Assembly (NCBI GenBank): GCA_024399065.1
Contig: JAKSIB010000003.1
Span: 62,001-126,000 of the forward strand
Direction: 5' to 3'
Source of the DNA: Fibrobacter sp.
GTDB lineage: Bacteria > Fibrobacterota > Fibrobacteria > Fibrobacterales > Fibrobacteraceae
DNA: 64,000 nt
Position 1 is the stretch's first letter, and every line of letters starts with the position of its first letter. The translations under genes and the position numbers were made by a program. This document shows, in pieces, positions 24,414 through 33,456 of the stretch. Below the pieces are notes generated by a model. The model was not told the DNA's origin. It ran no database searches and was given only the letters and a program-made list of their open reading frames with translations.

Positions 24414-25342
24414 ATGGCTAATAGTATTCAAAAACAGTTGCAGTTCCTTATGTACAGCACCCCTGACGAAGATGTCAAGGTGAACGCCTTGGTGAAGGAT
24501 GAAACTATTTGGCTTACGCAAAAGGCCATGGGGGAACTGTTCAATGTTAATGTTCCGGCAATTTCAAAGCATTTGAAAAACATCTTTGACGAAGGTGAAC
24601 TTCAGGAAAATTCAGTTATTTCCATTTTGGAAACAACTGCCGCGGATGGGAAAAACTATAATACCAAATTCTACAATCTCGATGCCATCATTTCTGTAGG
24701 TTATCGCATCAGTTCCGCCCGGGCAACGCAGTTCCGTATTTGGGCGACGGGTGTTCTCAAGGAATACATCCGCAAGGGCTTTGTGCTGGATGATGAACGC
24801 CTGAAGCAGGGTGAAAACGCTTTTGGCGCAGACTATTTCCGTGAATTGCTGGAACGAGTGCGTTCGATCCGAGCAAGCGAACGTAGGATTTGGCAGCAGA
24901 TTACTGATATTTTTGCTGAATGCAGCTTTGACTACAATAAGGATTCCGAGCTGCTAACGCCGATGCATCCAAGGAACTCATGGGGCTCTTGACATGGAAA
25001 AACTCACCTGATGGTCGCGTGTTGAAAAGCGATGTCGCTATAGCCAAGAACTATCTGACCGAAAAGGAAATCAGAAGGCTGGAGCGTCTTGTGAGCGGCT
25101 TCTTTGACTATGTGGAAGACCTGATTGAAAGAGAAATCCCGTTTACCATGCAACAGTTTGCCGGTGCCGTTAATGAATTCCTGGAGTTCCGCAAGTACCA
25201 GGTTCTCGAAGGTGAGGGAAAAATTTCTCACGAGCAGGCGGAACACAAGGCCTTTGCTGAATATGATGTTTTCAACAAGACGCAAAAGATTGAATCTGAC
25301 TTTGACAAACTCGTGAAAAAAACGAATAAAAGACTGCGATAA
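24414..25342 (+). pseudogene. RhuM-family gene broken by an internal out-of-frame deletion
   Basis: Virulence_RhuM family (PF13310). Part one, from ATG 24414 (AAGGAG at 24403-24408), reads the typical N-terminus: VKDETIWLTQKAMGELF, VISILETTAADGKNYNTKFYNLDAIISVGYRISS, RIWATGVLKEYI, DYNKDSE. It then leaves the frame and stops at 24992. The second part continues in another frame from about 24959 with NADASKELMGLLTWKN, SDVAIAKNYLTEKEI and SDFDKLVKKTNKRLR to 25342. Compared with the family, roughly 35 codons between DKDSE and the ADASK block are missing. The stop codon is contributed by border repeat copy 4. Confidence 0.85.
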
Positions 25343-25367
25343 GAGCGGACCACGGTGGGTCTTTTTT
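25336..25367 (+). repeat. Cassette-border repeat copy 4, right half only
   Basis: GCGATAAGAGCGGACCACGG then TGGGTCTTTTTTAC is identical to the right half of copy 1 (16239-16271). The left half is missing and the RhuM reading frame runs straight into it, ending at its TAA. This indicates a deletion at the repeat. Without the left arm it cannot fold as the other copies do. Confidence 0.85.
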
Positions 25368-25375
25368 ACTTACCG

Positions 25376-25453
25376 TTGTCAGAAAAACTGCCTGTAAATC
25401 CGTCTCTAAATAAAATGCAAAAGGAAATCTTTGAACAAAGGAATAAATGCTAA
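25376..25453 (+). pseudogene. Remnant of a second AlbA_2-type gene
   Basis: The 25-codon open piece encodes LSEKLPVNPSLNKMQKEIFE, matching ELSPENLPVNPSLNKTQNELF-type sequence in the linker of the AlbA_2 protein at 16.4 kb at both DNA and protein level. It begins 9 bases after border repeat copy 4 and ends at 25453. The rest of the gene, including its leader, is gone. Confidence 0.75.
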
Positions 25454-25502
25454 CCTAATCAAATTTCTATATTGCTTTCCGGAAAGGTCTTGAGGAGACG
25501 AG

Positions 25503-28500
25503 ATGAAAAGGGATTGGATTGCGGCGGTTATCGCTGTTTTGATATTGTGCGTAAGTGCGCATGCCGCAACGTTGACGATTGAAGCTTCGTCGGGCGGAAC
25601 TGTAGAAGAAACATCGAAGGTGGTGTCTGCAGGCGATGCGGCGAATGTTACGGCTGAGGCGGGTTTCGGCTATAATTTTGATAGCTGGACGGTTTCCAAA
25701 AATCCTGGCAACTGCAAAATCTCAAACGATTATTCTGCCTCCACAACAGTGATTGTCAATGGCAATTGTACTGTAACGGCGAATTTCTCGTTGATTCCTT
25801 ACGTTACCCCGGTTTCTGCCGAAAATGCCGTTGAATACAATCTCCGTCCTGATCAATCCCTGATTGCGCTTGCTGATGAGTCCGCAGACGGTTCAAATGT
25901 AATCCGTTTTTCCACCAATACGCCTAGCGAAGGGTGGTACTGCCTTGAGTTCGGCATGTCTTCCGTCAACTCCTTGTATCTATCGGATTTTGGTGCGGAC
26001 GATCAATATCTGGATGTGAACAACAGCAAATCCTTTGTGGAATATCATCTGCCGGAAAATCTTAGGAAACGCTGCTTCCAGGGAGATGGTCTGCATTACT
26101 GGTCTGTATCCGGCGTGAAGGCCAATGTTTATCAATACGTGACAATCCGATTGGTGCAAACGGAAACGACTACGATAACAATAAGAGATAGCTTTAGTTA
26201 TTACAACCCAGGTTTAGTACTTTTATTTAATGGGGATACGCTTCAATGGAAGACGTATCCAGTCTTGGATGTTCCCAAAGGTGTTCCTTTGCCAATAGAA
26301 TCCTTTACGTCGCCTTATTATAATTATCCTGAATGGTCGCTTTCGCAGGGCGACGCCTGCAGTATTTCTCCACCAAGTATATATTTTATTTTTTCTCCTG
26401 TAATATATTTTCAAGGTTCTTGTGGATTGAGTGGTAAGTTTGGTTTTTCTAGTAATAAAGATCGATATGCAATAACAAATGTGGTTGTTGAACCTGCAAG
26501 TGAAGATACTGTTTGTGTGAAATTTGATTTGAGTTATAATCAAGGGGGATACATGCCATGGGCGGTTTACGAGGCTTTTAAACTTGATGTTTATTCTAGG
26601 GAGTCCTCCGATTTGCTGCCGTATTTTTATGTGGAAAATAATCCGGAAGATGCTGTGAGCACGGTCCTTGTTGTTGATGAGGGCGATGATGGATGGGTCG
26701 GTTTTCGATCCATCAACTTGATCAATACCTTTATCAATGGCATGCTTGATGGGGATAAGGTTGCCATAGTTGGTTATAGGGGCGATGGCTCGGCCGTGTT
26801 GCATCAGTCCTTGACCTCCGACAAGATGGCTCTTTATAATATGACCTATAGATTGATGACTGTTGGAACGTCCAGTGACTTGGGCATGGGTGTTGACTTA
26901 GGTCTGAAACAATTGATGGATGTTCCTGGACGCAAATCCATGATTGTGTTTACGTCTGGAAATGCTGACTTGAAATTTTCGTCTAGAAATGACGTTGTAA
27001 GTAGGGCGAAGGCCATGGATGTTTCTATAAGTGTTGTGGCTAAAAAATTGGGAAGTGCCGATGCGTTGAAATCCTTGGCTGATGATACGGATGGAACGTA
27101 TACATTATTTGATATTGAAAGTTTTAATAGCGGATCATTGTATGGGAGATTTTTTTCGCTGGCTACAGAGGCCTTCGACAGGGCCCGTTTTTTCAAAAGA
27201 TTAACGGAAAAGGCTTGTATGGTTGCTGATGATGGCGTAATGAACGGAGGTAATTACAGGATAAATGTTCGTCAAGAAGGTGATTATATGAAAGATCCGG
27301 TTACCGGATATTTTCATTTGATGGATTGGACAGAGCCTCTTTGGCGTGAGCCTGATGCAAAAGATACCGTAAAGCTTTATGATGCTCGGGAAGTTGGCGA
27401 TATTACTCGTGCTACGGATTCCCTGCTGATCCAGGTCAATACCCAGAATTTTTCCGATGATTCCATTAGGCCTATTGTGGAAATACCGGTTTTGTTGACT
27501 TGCCTAAATTCTCGCGATCATGAAACGGCTACGGTGTCCCATGTGCAAGACGGATTGTACCAGGTTGTGGGTTTCCCCAAACGCGAAGGCTTTGCCAAAA
27601 TGGACAATGGAATTCTGGAATGTTTCAGCGAGGATTCCATTGTTGCAGATTTCAAGGATCCGATTTACGAGACTGTTGCCAGCGATACCGTATACTTTGC
27701 AGATAAAGATGCCTATGTTGACCCTGTTATCGTTGAACATGATGGCGGCCTGCCTAATGGTGCTTCGATTCTCACTTACAGCGACGGCACAAAGTTTGAA
27801 ATTCTGATACACGGTTATAGCGAATCTCTGTACGAAGTGGATACGTTGATGGTGCTTGCCTATACGGACCAGGGGGATTCCCTTTGGATGAAGGCTATCG
27901 AAACTGGGGCCTATACTTCGGAATTCAAACTGACAGGTGAATTTGTCGTGGTGAACGATTCTGCGAAAATGCGTTCCGACCACTTGGAAGGCTTGCTGGG
28001 CAAGGGGGCTGATGGTGGTCAGTGGCGAGTGAATCTGGAATTGCATTCGCTTGGCATGACGGGATATCCCTTGGGTGGATTTACTGTAGAATCCAGGTAT
28101 GAACCTGCGGTGCTTACGGTCATCAATGCCGATGGAAAGGACAAGCCCATTTTGCGCACCACGGAAAAATTGCAGTTGGACCTGACTGCAAGTGAATACG
28201 CAGAAGCCGGTGACAAGGTAGTTTCCGTTCGTTGCCTTAATTCGGGGGATGCGGAACAGCTGCTCTTGACGAAAACGGAGACTTTGGTGAAGGATGAACA
28301 TAAGCCTGTCTCTGGTGATGGTGTTCTATCCTGTGCGGCCGAAGACGAAATCGTGGTGGAGTACGTGGACCCGCTCTACGAAAAGTCTGTGGTGTGGTCC
28401 CGCGGTTTCAAGGATGAAGTTGAAACATCTTATGCGTTCACGAATGAATCGGCGGCAGATTCTCTGGATGGTTACGATGCCGATTTTACTCTTTCCTTTA

Positions 28501-29762
28501 CGGCGGTGAGCCCGTCCCTTTACGAAGTCGATACGGTAAAGGTTCTGTTGTTTACGGATCGCGGGGATTCCCTGTGGGTGGATGCTGTGGAAACCGGTGC
28601 CTATACTTCTGAATTCGTGGCTCAGGGTTCCTTTAACTTTGTGGTGGATTCTTCCAGCGCCCGTGACGATGCCCTGGACTGCGTCATGGATCTTGACCAG
28701 GATCGTAACCGCGTTGTGATTCGTGCCCAGTTCGGTAACGATAGCTTGGCTATGGATGAAAGGGATTCGCTGGTTGTTTCCGTCAGCTATATACCGGCGG
28801 ACTTTGCAGAGATTTATGACAAGGATCAGGATGGCCGCGCCGACTTTGTCCGCGTACATTTTGCGAAGTCCATCAGCCGCGAAAACATTTTCATTGATTC
28901 TGTTTTCTGGAACGGATCCAGGGACAGTTGGCGTGTCGTGCGCCATGGCAGCGAAAACGCTGTAGGTGACCGTTGGATCGAAGCCGCTTTGGATGAACCG
29001 TTTGATTATGGCATGACAGAGGCCATGTCGGGATCGAAGAACTCGCAGGCCTATGTGCGCATTTCGAGACTGTCTTCTTCTACAAAGCAGAAGGTTCCGC
29101 TGCGCGATTCCGTAGGTGCCGTTCCTGTGGCTGCGATAAAGCACCCGGGCGTTATGGATGCGGAATCCTACATGGAGGGTGGCATCAAGAAACCTCAGGA
29201 TACGTTGTATGTGTCCTTGTCGGAACCATTGAAGTTGCCGCTGGATTCCTTGGATTGGAAGAATCTTTTCGCCTTGTCTGAAAAGTGTTCCGACAAGAAT
29301 TCGGAAGTACTGCGCCTTGATGGCAAGCCCAGTGTGGACAAGTCTGGAAGGGAATGGAAGCTGGTGCTTTCTCGTGAAAGGATTGTAAAGGTGGGCGGCT
29401 GCCTGAGATTGAACCCGATGATTGGAGGCGTGAAAATCAGTGGCGACGATGGTGATGCCTACCTGTACGAAATTGCTGCAGACCCCGCCGTCGCTACGTT
29501 GCAAACAGGTTCCGCTGTCAGGACCAAGGCAAGGCTCGGCTACACGGCGAACGTGACCATCTTCGATAACATCGGCAATGTGGTAACGTTCTTCAAGTAT
29601 AAAAGTTCCGCCATGGACGACAGGATTCCCTGGGACCTTCGCACGGATGACGGCGTACTTGTTGGCTCCGGTGTGTACATCTGGAAAATCCGCTTCCGCT
29701 TTACCGACGGCCACAAGGAAACCCGAATCGTAAGAACCGGCGTTAATCGCAGAAATAACTGA
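25503..29762 (+). CDS. Large exported VWA-like protein with bacterial-repeat and FlgD-like tail
   Basis: A 1419-residue exported protein. Residues 1-21 are a signal peptide ending in AHA. Residues 22-98 resemble an InlB-type bacterial repeat (EASSGGTVEET, FGYNFDSWTV, VNGNCTVTANFSL). From about 385 to 560 a von Willebrand A-like domain is readable (TVLVVDEGDDGW, INTFINGMLDGDKVAIVGY, KSMIVFTSG), although the usual DxSxS metal site is not present. Two similar modules follow, each with EVDT--VL--TD-GDSLW and ETGAYTSEF. The last 75 residues (VTIFDNIGNVV, GVYIWKIRF, IVRTGVN) look like a FlgD-Ig/sorting tail used by Fibrobacteres and Bacteroidetes surface proteins. ATG follows GAGGAG. Role on the cell surface is unknown. 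Confidence 0.82.
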   Translation: MKRDWIAAVIAVLILCVSAHAATLTIEASSGGTVEETSKVVSAGDAANVTAEAGFGYNFDSWTVSKNPGNCKISNDYSASTTVIVNGNCTVTANFSLIPYVTPVSAENAVEYNLRPDQSLIALADESADGSNVIRFSTNTPSEGWYCLEFGMSSVNSLYLSDFGADDQYLDVNNSKSFVEYHLPENLRKRCFQGDGLHYWSVSGVKANVYQYVTIRLVQTETTTITIRDSFSYYNPGLVLLFNGDTLQWKTYPVLDVPKGVPLPIESFTSPYYNYPEWSLSQGDACSISPPSIYFIFSPVIYFQGSCGLSGKFGFSSNKDRYAITNVVVEPASEDTVCVKFDLSYNQGGYMPWAVYEAFKLDVYSRESSDLLPYFYVENNPEDAVSTVLVVDEGDDGWVGFRSINLINTFINGMLDGDKVAIVGYRGDGSAVLHQSLTSDKMALYNMTYRLMTVGTSSDLGMGVDLGLKQLMDVPGRKSMIVFTSGNADLKFSSRNDVVSRAKAMDVSISVVAKKLGSADALKSLADDTDGTYTLFDIESFNSGSLYGRFFSLATEAFDRARFFKRLTEKACMVADDGVMNGGNYRINVRQEGDYMKDPVTGYFHLMDWTEPLWREPDAKDTVKLYDAREVGDITRATDSLLIQVNTQNFSDDSIRPIVEIPVLLTCLNSRDHETATVSHVQDGLYQVVGFPKREGFAKMDNGILECFSEDSIVADFKDPIYETVASDTVYFADKDAYVDPVIVEHDGGLPNGASILTYSDGTKFEILIHGYSESLYEVDTLMVLAYTDQGDSLWMKAIETGAYTSEFKLTGEFVVVNDSAKMRSDHLEGLLGKGADGGQWRVNLELHSLGMTGYPLGGFTVESRYEPAVLTVINADGKDKPILRTTEKLQLDLTASEYAEAGDKVVSVRCLNSGDAEQLLLTKTETLVKDEHKPVSGDGVLSCAAEDEIVVEYVDPLYEKSVVWSRGFKDEVETSYAFTNESAADSLDGYDADFTLSFTAVSPSLYEVDTVKVLLFTDRGDSLWVDAVETGAYTSEFVAQGSFNFVVDSSSARDDALDCVMDLDQDRNRVVIRAQFGNDSLAMDERDSLVVSVSYIPADFAEIYDKDQDGRADFVRVHFAKSISRENIFIDSVFWNGSRDSWRVVRHGSENAVGDRWIEAALDEPFDYGMTEAMSGSKNSQAYVRISRLSSSTKQKVPLRDSVGAVPVAAIKHPGVMDAESYMEGGIKKPQDTLYVSLSEPLKLPLDSLDWKNLFALSEKCSDKNSEVLRLDGKPSVDKSGREWKLVLSRERIVKVGGCLRLNPMIGGVKISGDDGDAYLYEIAADPAVATLQTGSAVRTKARLGYTANVTIFDNIGNVVTFFKYKSSAMDDRIPWDLRTDDGVLVGSGVYIWKIRFRFTDGHKETRIVRTGVNRRNN

Positions 29763-29781
29763 TTTTGTTTCAAGGACAGTC

Positions 29782-31551
29782 TTACTTCAGGAACAATGCG
29801 CCGGAGATGGTGGCGCTTCCGTATTCACTGGCGGTGGAATGGTTGAATGTTCCCTTCTTGATGACGAGGGTTGCATTGCCGTTGTCGTAGACCACGGGGT
29901 GGTTCACCACGGCGGTTCTGGAGGTGCCTGCGTTATCACTGTTTGCGGAGTCCACGAGGCTTGCTAAGGGAATCGCAAATTCTTCGCGGACGTCTTTTTG
30001 CTCGCGGGCCTGGGTGCTGTCGGCGCAGTTTTCTTCGGCGTTGCCGCAGCTTGCACAACCGTTGTCCTCTTCAGTCAGATCCAGGGTTATATGAATGGTG
30101 TCGTTCTTCAGGATGAATAGGGAATCCTGAATGTAGCGGTAATCCACAAAGACAATCTTGTTCTTGCCTGCCGGGAATTCCGTGGGGATGTTCCTGGTTT
30201 CGTGGTCCCAGCGGATTTCGATTTCTGTGATGGTGTCGGGGATGGCAACTACGGAATCTACGGATGCCTCGGTGCAGTCATTGATGTCGCAATCGCTGAC
30301 GTCGCCGGCCAGGGCCTGTTCTTCCAGGTACTCCTTGTATTCGCACATTTCGCATTCATCGTTGTACCTGGGGTTCACGAAGGTTTTAAGGTTGAAGATG
30401 TTGATGCCGAACATGGTGGCTACAATGGCTGTGGCGCAGAGGCTGACCATGGTCCACCAGATTTTCTTCTGGATCTTTTTTACGATCAAGATAATGAGGG
30501 CTCCCAGCATCCAGAAATGGAGAATGTAGAGGGCGAGGAGTTCGGTGTCGAAAAACTGGATGTGTCTGCCGAAGAGGATCGCGATGCGGGTGCAGGAAAC
30601 CAGGAGGAGGGGGAGTGCCGTCCAGGGCAGGTATTTCATCACGATGCTGTCCAGCTTGTTTTCCTGGAAACGGGAGGGGTAGATCAGGGTGCAGATGATG
30701 ATGATGGAGGCAATGGAGCAGAGGGCCGAAGCGGAAAGGGCTGCTATAATTTGGCCTGCCATGATGGAGTACTTGATGGAAAGGGCGTAGATGACAAAGA
30801 CAAAGAAAATGACTGCGGGGATGAACAGGTAGTGGATGGTGCCGTAGACGAACTTGCTCTGGGTGGGCTGCTCGTCGGTGGAGGTCATCCGGGGGAGACT
30901 TGCCAAGAAGAGGGTTGGGAAGATGAAGGAGGCGCAGAAGATGGCTGCGTCGATGTAGATTTCGTTTTTGTAGATGTTGGAACCGAAAAGCAGGCCTAGG
31001 CTCAGCATGAGGGCGCTGAGGATTCCGTAGAACAAAATTGCGATGAGTGCGGATGCAAAGAAGGATTTGATGGCGCTGCCCAGGTGGCTCCACAGGGGGA
31101 TATCGTTCTTTTGCCTGAAGCTGGGAATGAGGAACATGAGGGCGATGGTGGTGACCACCAGGACCACCGTGCGGCCGATAAGGATTTCTTCTTCGGAGTA
31201 GGATCTGCCGAAATCCTTGAAGACGTATGCCGTCACAGCCGCCAGAATGATTTGCGGGATGACATTCAGGAGGATGGATTTGACGCGGGTCCGGGTGCCG
31301 CCAAGAGAGTCGCGGGTTTCGTCGCGGAGCTTGACGCCTACGGAGAGGATTGCGCCCAGGATCGGGTAAAAGCCCATCCACAGGGAGAATGTGGCGTGGT
31401 GGCTGATCCAGCTTTCATAATGCACGAAACCGATGCGCGCCAGGCCGATGTAGTACAGGGTTGCCAGGCTGATGAGGGCCATGGCCACGGGAAAACGCTT
31501 GAAAACACCGGAAACTTTTGTGGGAAGCTGCTTGATTTTGGTAAGGTCCAT
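29782..31551 (-). CDS. DUF4153 family membrane protein
   Basis: A 589-residue polytopic membrane protein. The first 400 residues contain about eleven hydrophobic segments, e.g. ILAAVTAYVF, VVLVVTTIALMFLIP, and the PAVIFFVFVIYALSIKYSI block common in DUF4153 proteins (PF13687). The last 190 residues are polar and cysteine-bearing (ECEMCEY, NGCASCGNAEENC) and probably extracytoplasmic. The stop is 20 bases from the end of the VWA-like gene, in convergent orientation, and the gene is divergent from nhaA. The family is of unknown function. Confidence 0.8.
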   Translation of the reverse strand: MDLTKIKQLPTKVSGVFKRFPVAMALISLATLYYIGLARIGFVHYESWISHHATFSLWMGFYPILGAILSVGVKLRDETRDSLGGTRTRVKSILLNVIPQIILAAVTAYVFKDFGRSYSEEEILIGRTVVLVVTTIALMFLIPSFRQKNDIPLWSHLGSAIKSFFASALIAILFYGILSALMLSLGLLFGSNIYKNEIYIDAAIFCASFIFPTLFLASLPRMTSTDEQPTQSKFVYGTIHYLFIPAVIFFVFVIYALSIKYSIMAGQIIAALSASALCSIASIIIICTLIYPSRFQENKLDSIVMKYLPWTALPLLLVSCTRIAILFGRHIQFFDTELLALYILHFWMLGALIILIVKKIQKKIWWTMVSLCATAIVATMFGINIFNLKTFVNPRYNDECEMCEYKEYLEEQALAGDVSDCDINDCTEASVDSVVAIPDTITEIEIRWDHETRNIPTEFPAGKNKIVFVDYRYIQDSLFILKNDTIHITLDLTEEDNGCASCGNAEENCADSTQAREQKDVREEFAIPLASLVDSANSDNAGTSRTAVVNHPVVYDNGNATLVIKKGTFNHSTASEYGSATISGALFLK

Positions 31552-31648
31552 GTTTTTACCTAATCTTTTCGTGATTTGGATTACTTTTTTTCATAAATAG
31601 ATTATTTTGTAATATGAAAGGCTGAAGAACCTCCAACTATAGGTAAAT

Positions 31649-33010
31649 ATGTCCGCAAAGGTAACTAGCAGCGATCGCGTTGAAGATTTGTTCCCGGAAA
31701 CCCCGGTCCGCAAGATCCTTACCCCTATCGAACGTCTCATGCAGGTGGAAACCACCGGTGGTATCGTTCTCATCATCATGACGATTGCAGCCCTGCTCTG
31801 GGCAAACCTCTCCCCGGAATCCTATCACCATGTTTGGCACTTGCCCTTCTCGTTGTCCATTGCGGGCTGGGTTGGCGCAGGCGATTTGCACTGGCTCATT
31901 AACGATGCCCTCATGACCATCTTCTTCTTCAACATCGGTCTTGAAGTGAAGGGCGAAATGACCTACGGCGAGCTTCGCGACCCGAAGGCAGCCAGCCTCC
32001 CCATTATTGCCGCTGCTGGCGGTATGCTTTTCCCGGCTTTGATCTACTTGGCTGTGAACGGCCTTACCGGTACCGACGCCGCCCGCGGTTGGGGTATCCC
32101 CACTGCTACTGATATTGCCTTCGTTGTGGGCTGTATGGCTATCCTGGGCAAGAAGGTGCCCCACGCTCTCCGCGTTATGATCCTTACTCTCGCCATTGCC
32201 GACGATATTGGCGCAATTCTCGTGATTGCTATCGGCTATCCCAGTGGCGACGGCTTGAACTTTGCAGCCCTGGGCGCAGGTATCGGCCTTCTGGTGCTGA
32301 TCAACGTGCTGTTCCATATCGGCGTCCGTAACTTGTTCCTCCACGGAATTATCGGTGTGGCTGTCTGGGCCTTCTTTGTGAAGTCTGGTGTACACCCGAC
32401 TATTGCCGGCGTGCTTCTTGGCCTTTCTGTTCCTGCAAAGCCTGTGGTTACCAGCGGCAAGATCCGTAACTTTGTGGCTGGCGCAGACCATGTTCTTTCT
32501 GGCGAATCCAAGGACGAACACGAAAAGTACCGCGTATTCTCCATGCTGACCAAGGCTTCCAGCGAAAGTATTTCCATGCAGGAACGCCTCTTCAAGCCTC
32601 TGACCCCCTGGATCAACTTCTTCATTATGCCGCTGTTCGCCCTTTCCAACGCAGGTGTGGAAATCAAGCTTGGCGGTGTGGAAGTTCCGGTGATGGGTGC
32701 TGTGGCTCTCGCTCTTGTCTTCGGTAAGCCTATCGGTATTTTCCTCTTCAGCTTGCTCTCCGTGAAGCTCGGCATTTCCAAGAAGCCCAGCTACAGCTGG
32801 AAGATCCTCTGGGGCGGTGGCATGCTGGCCGGTATCGGCTTTACCATGGCTCTGTTCGTGGCTAGCCTGGCCTTCGACGTGGGTGACCGTCAGGACTCCG
32901 CAAAGCTCGGTATTTTGCTGGGAAGCTTTAGCGCCGCAATCCTCGGTACCATCTACATGAGCTTGGTTTCCAAGCCTTCGAAGGATGAACCTGAGGAAGC
33001 TCACCACTAA
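31649..33010 (+). CDS. nhaA: Na+/H+ antiporter NhaA
   Basis: A 453-residue inner-membrane antiporter. Characteristic blocks: TGGIVLIIMTIAALLWAN, FFFNIGLEVKGEM, RGWGIPTATDIAFVVG and TLAIADDIGAILVIAI with the paired Asp185-Asp186 of the ion-binding site, then LFALSNAGV and GGGMLAGIGFTMALFVASLAF. It exchanges sodium for protons and supports pH and salt homeostasis. Length is somewhat above the E. coli protein (about 390), with an N-terminal extension and a longer loop near residues 265-315. It is monocistronic: divergent from DUF4153, followed by its own terminator. Confidence 0.96.
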   Translation: MSAKVTSSDRVEDLFPETPVRKILTPIERLMQVETTGGIVLIIMTIAALLWANLSPESYHHVWHLPFSLSIAGWVGAGDLHWLINDALMTIFFFNIGLEVKGEMTYGELRDPKAASLPIIAAAGGMLFPALIYLAVNGLTGTDAARGWGIPTATDIAFVVGCMAILGKKVPHALRVMILTLAIADDIGAILVIAIGYPSGDGLNFAALGAGIGLLVLINVLFHIGVRNLFLHGIIGVAVWAFFVKSGVHPTIAGVLLGLSVPAKPVVTSGKIRNFVAGADHVLSGESKDEHEKYRVFSMLTKASSESISMQERLFKPLTPWINFFIMPLFALSNAGVEIKLGGVEVPVMGAVALALVFGKPIGIFLFSLLSVKLGISKKPSYSWKILWGGGMLAGIGFTMALFVASLAFDVGDRQDSAKLGILLGSFSAAILGTIYMSLVSKPSKDEPEEAHH

Positions 33011-33018
33011 AAAGAAAC

Positions 33019-33041
33019 GCGGGCCTCGGCCCGCTTTTTTT
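33019..33041 (+). terminator. Terminator of nhaA
   Basis: GCGGGC (33019-33024) pairs with GCCCGC (33029-33034), then seven T. Confidence 0.9.
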
Positions 33042-33042
33042 G

Positions 33043-33069
33043 TACCTCGCGCCTGGAGCCTCGAACCTC
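33043..33069. repeat. Short intergenic repeat of the CCTGGAGCCTCGA type
   Basis: GCGCCTGGAGCCTCGAACCT is closely related, in inverted orientation, to 57197-57227 downstream of the MetY gene. It immediately precedes the GTG of the GIY-YIG gene. Likely a small dispersed repeat. Confidence 0.5.
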
Positions 33070-33456
33070 GTGCCTCATTTTGTCTACATGTTACGTTGCG
33101 CCGGAAACCGCATCTACACGGGCTACGCCGTGGATGTGGAGGCCCGTTTTAAGCAGCATGTGTCGGGCAAGGGGGCGCGATTTACCAAGGCCTTTCCGCC
33201 GGAATGTGTGCTCCGCCAATTCGAACTGGAGACTAAGGGGCAGGCCTTGCGTTTGGAGGCTCGTATAAAGAAATTGAGCCGCCCGCAGAAGGAACTATTA
33301 GCTAGTGGATTGGGTGGTGCCGCGGATGGTGTTGCGCAGGGTGCCGCCGCCGAACTTCTGGAAAAATTGCTGGCCGGTTTGGACAAAACCTTGAAAAAGC
33401 CTCGCAAGAAAAAAGTGGACCCTATCGCTTCGCTCCAGGGTGACGCTAAGGATTAG
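33070..33456 (+). CDS. GIY-YIG domain protein
   Basis: Small nuclease-fold protein. From GTG 33070 it reads VPHFVYMLRCAGNRIYTGY, a GIY-YIG domain (VYML - YTGY motif) with conserved Arg (ARFKQH) and KARFTK-like segment (KGARFTKAFPPE), followed by RLEARIKKLSRPQKELL. The frame is open back to 33040, but that segment lies in repeat and terminator sequence. The C-terminal 55 residues are an Ala-rich and Lys-rich tail not in the core family. Its stop overlaps the convergent transporter gene by 4 bases. Members of this family (UPF0213) have uncertain function. Confidence 0.85.
   Translation: MPHFVYMLRCAGNRIYTGYAVDVEARFKQHVSGKGARFTKAFPPECVLRQFELETKGQALRLEARIKKLSRPQKELLASGLGGAADGVAQGAAAELLEKLLAGLDKTLKKPRKKKVDPIASLQGDAKD

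Noticed and set aside
16219-25367. Integron attC sites at cassette borders
   Set aside because: The repeats fold and separate cassettes, but no attC core sites (GTTRRRY/RYYYAAC) and no integrase are visible. A terminator-like repeat explains them better.
30202-30999. Long open frames on the strand opposite DUF4153, nhaA, PBP and lptA
   Set aside because: They mirror the codon pattern of the real genes and lack ribosome sites and domains.
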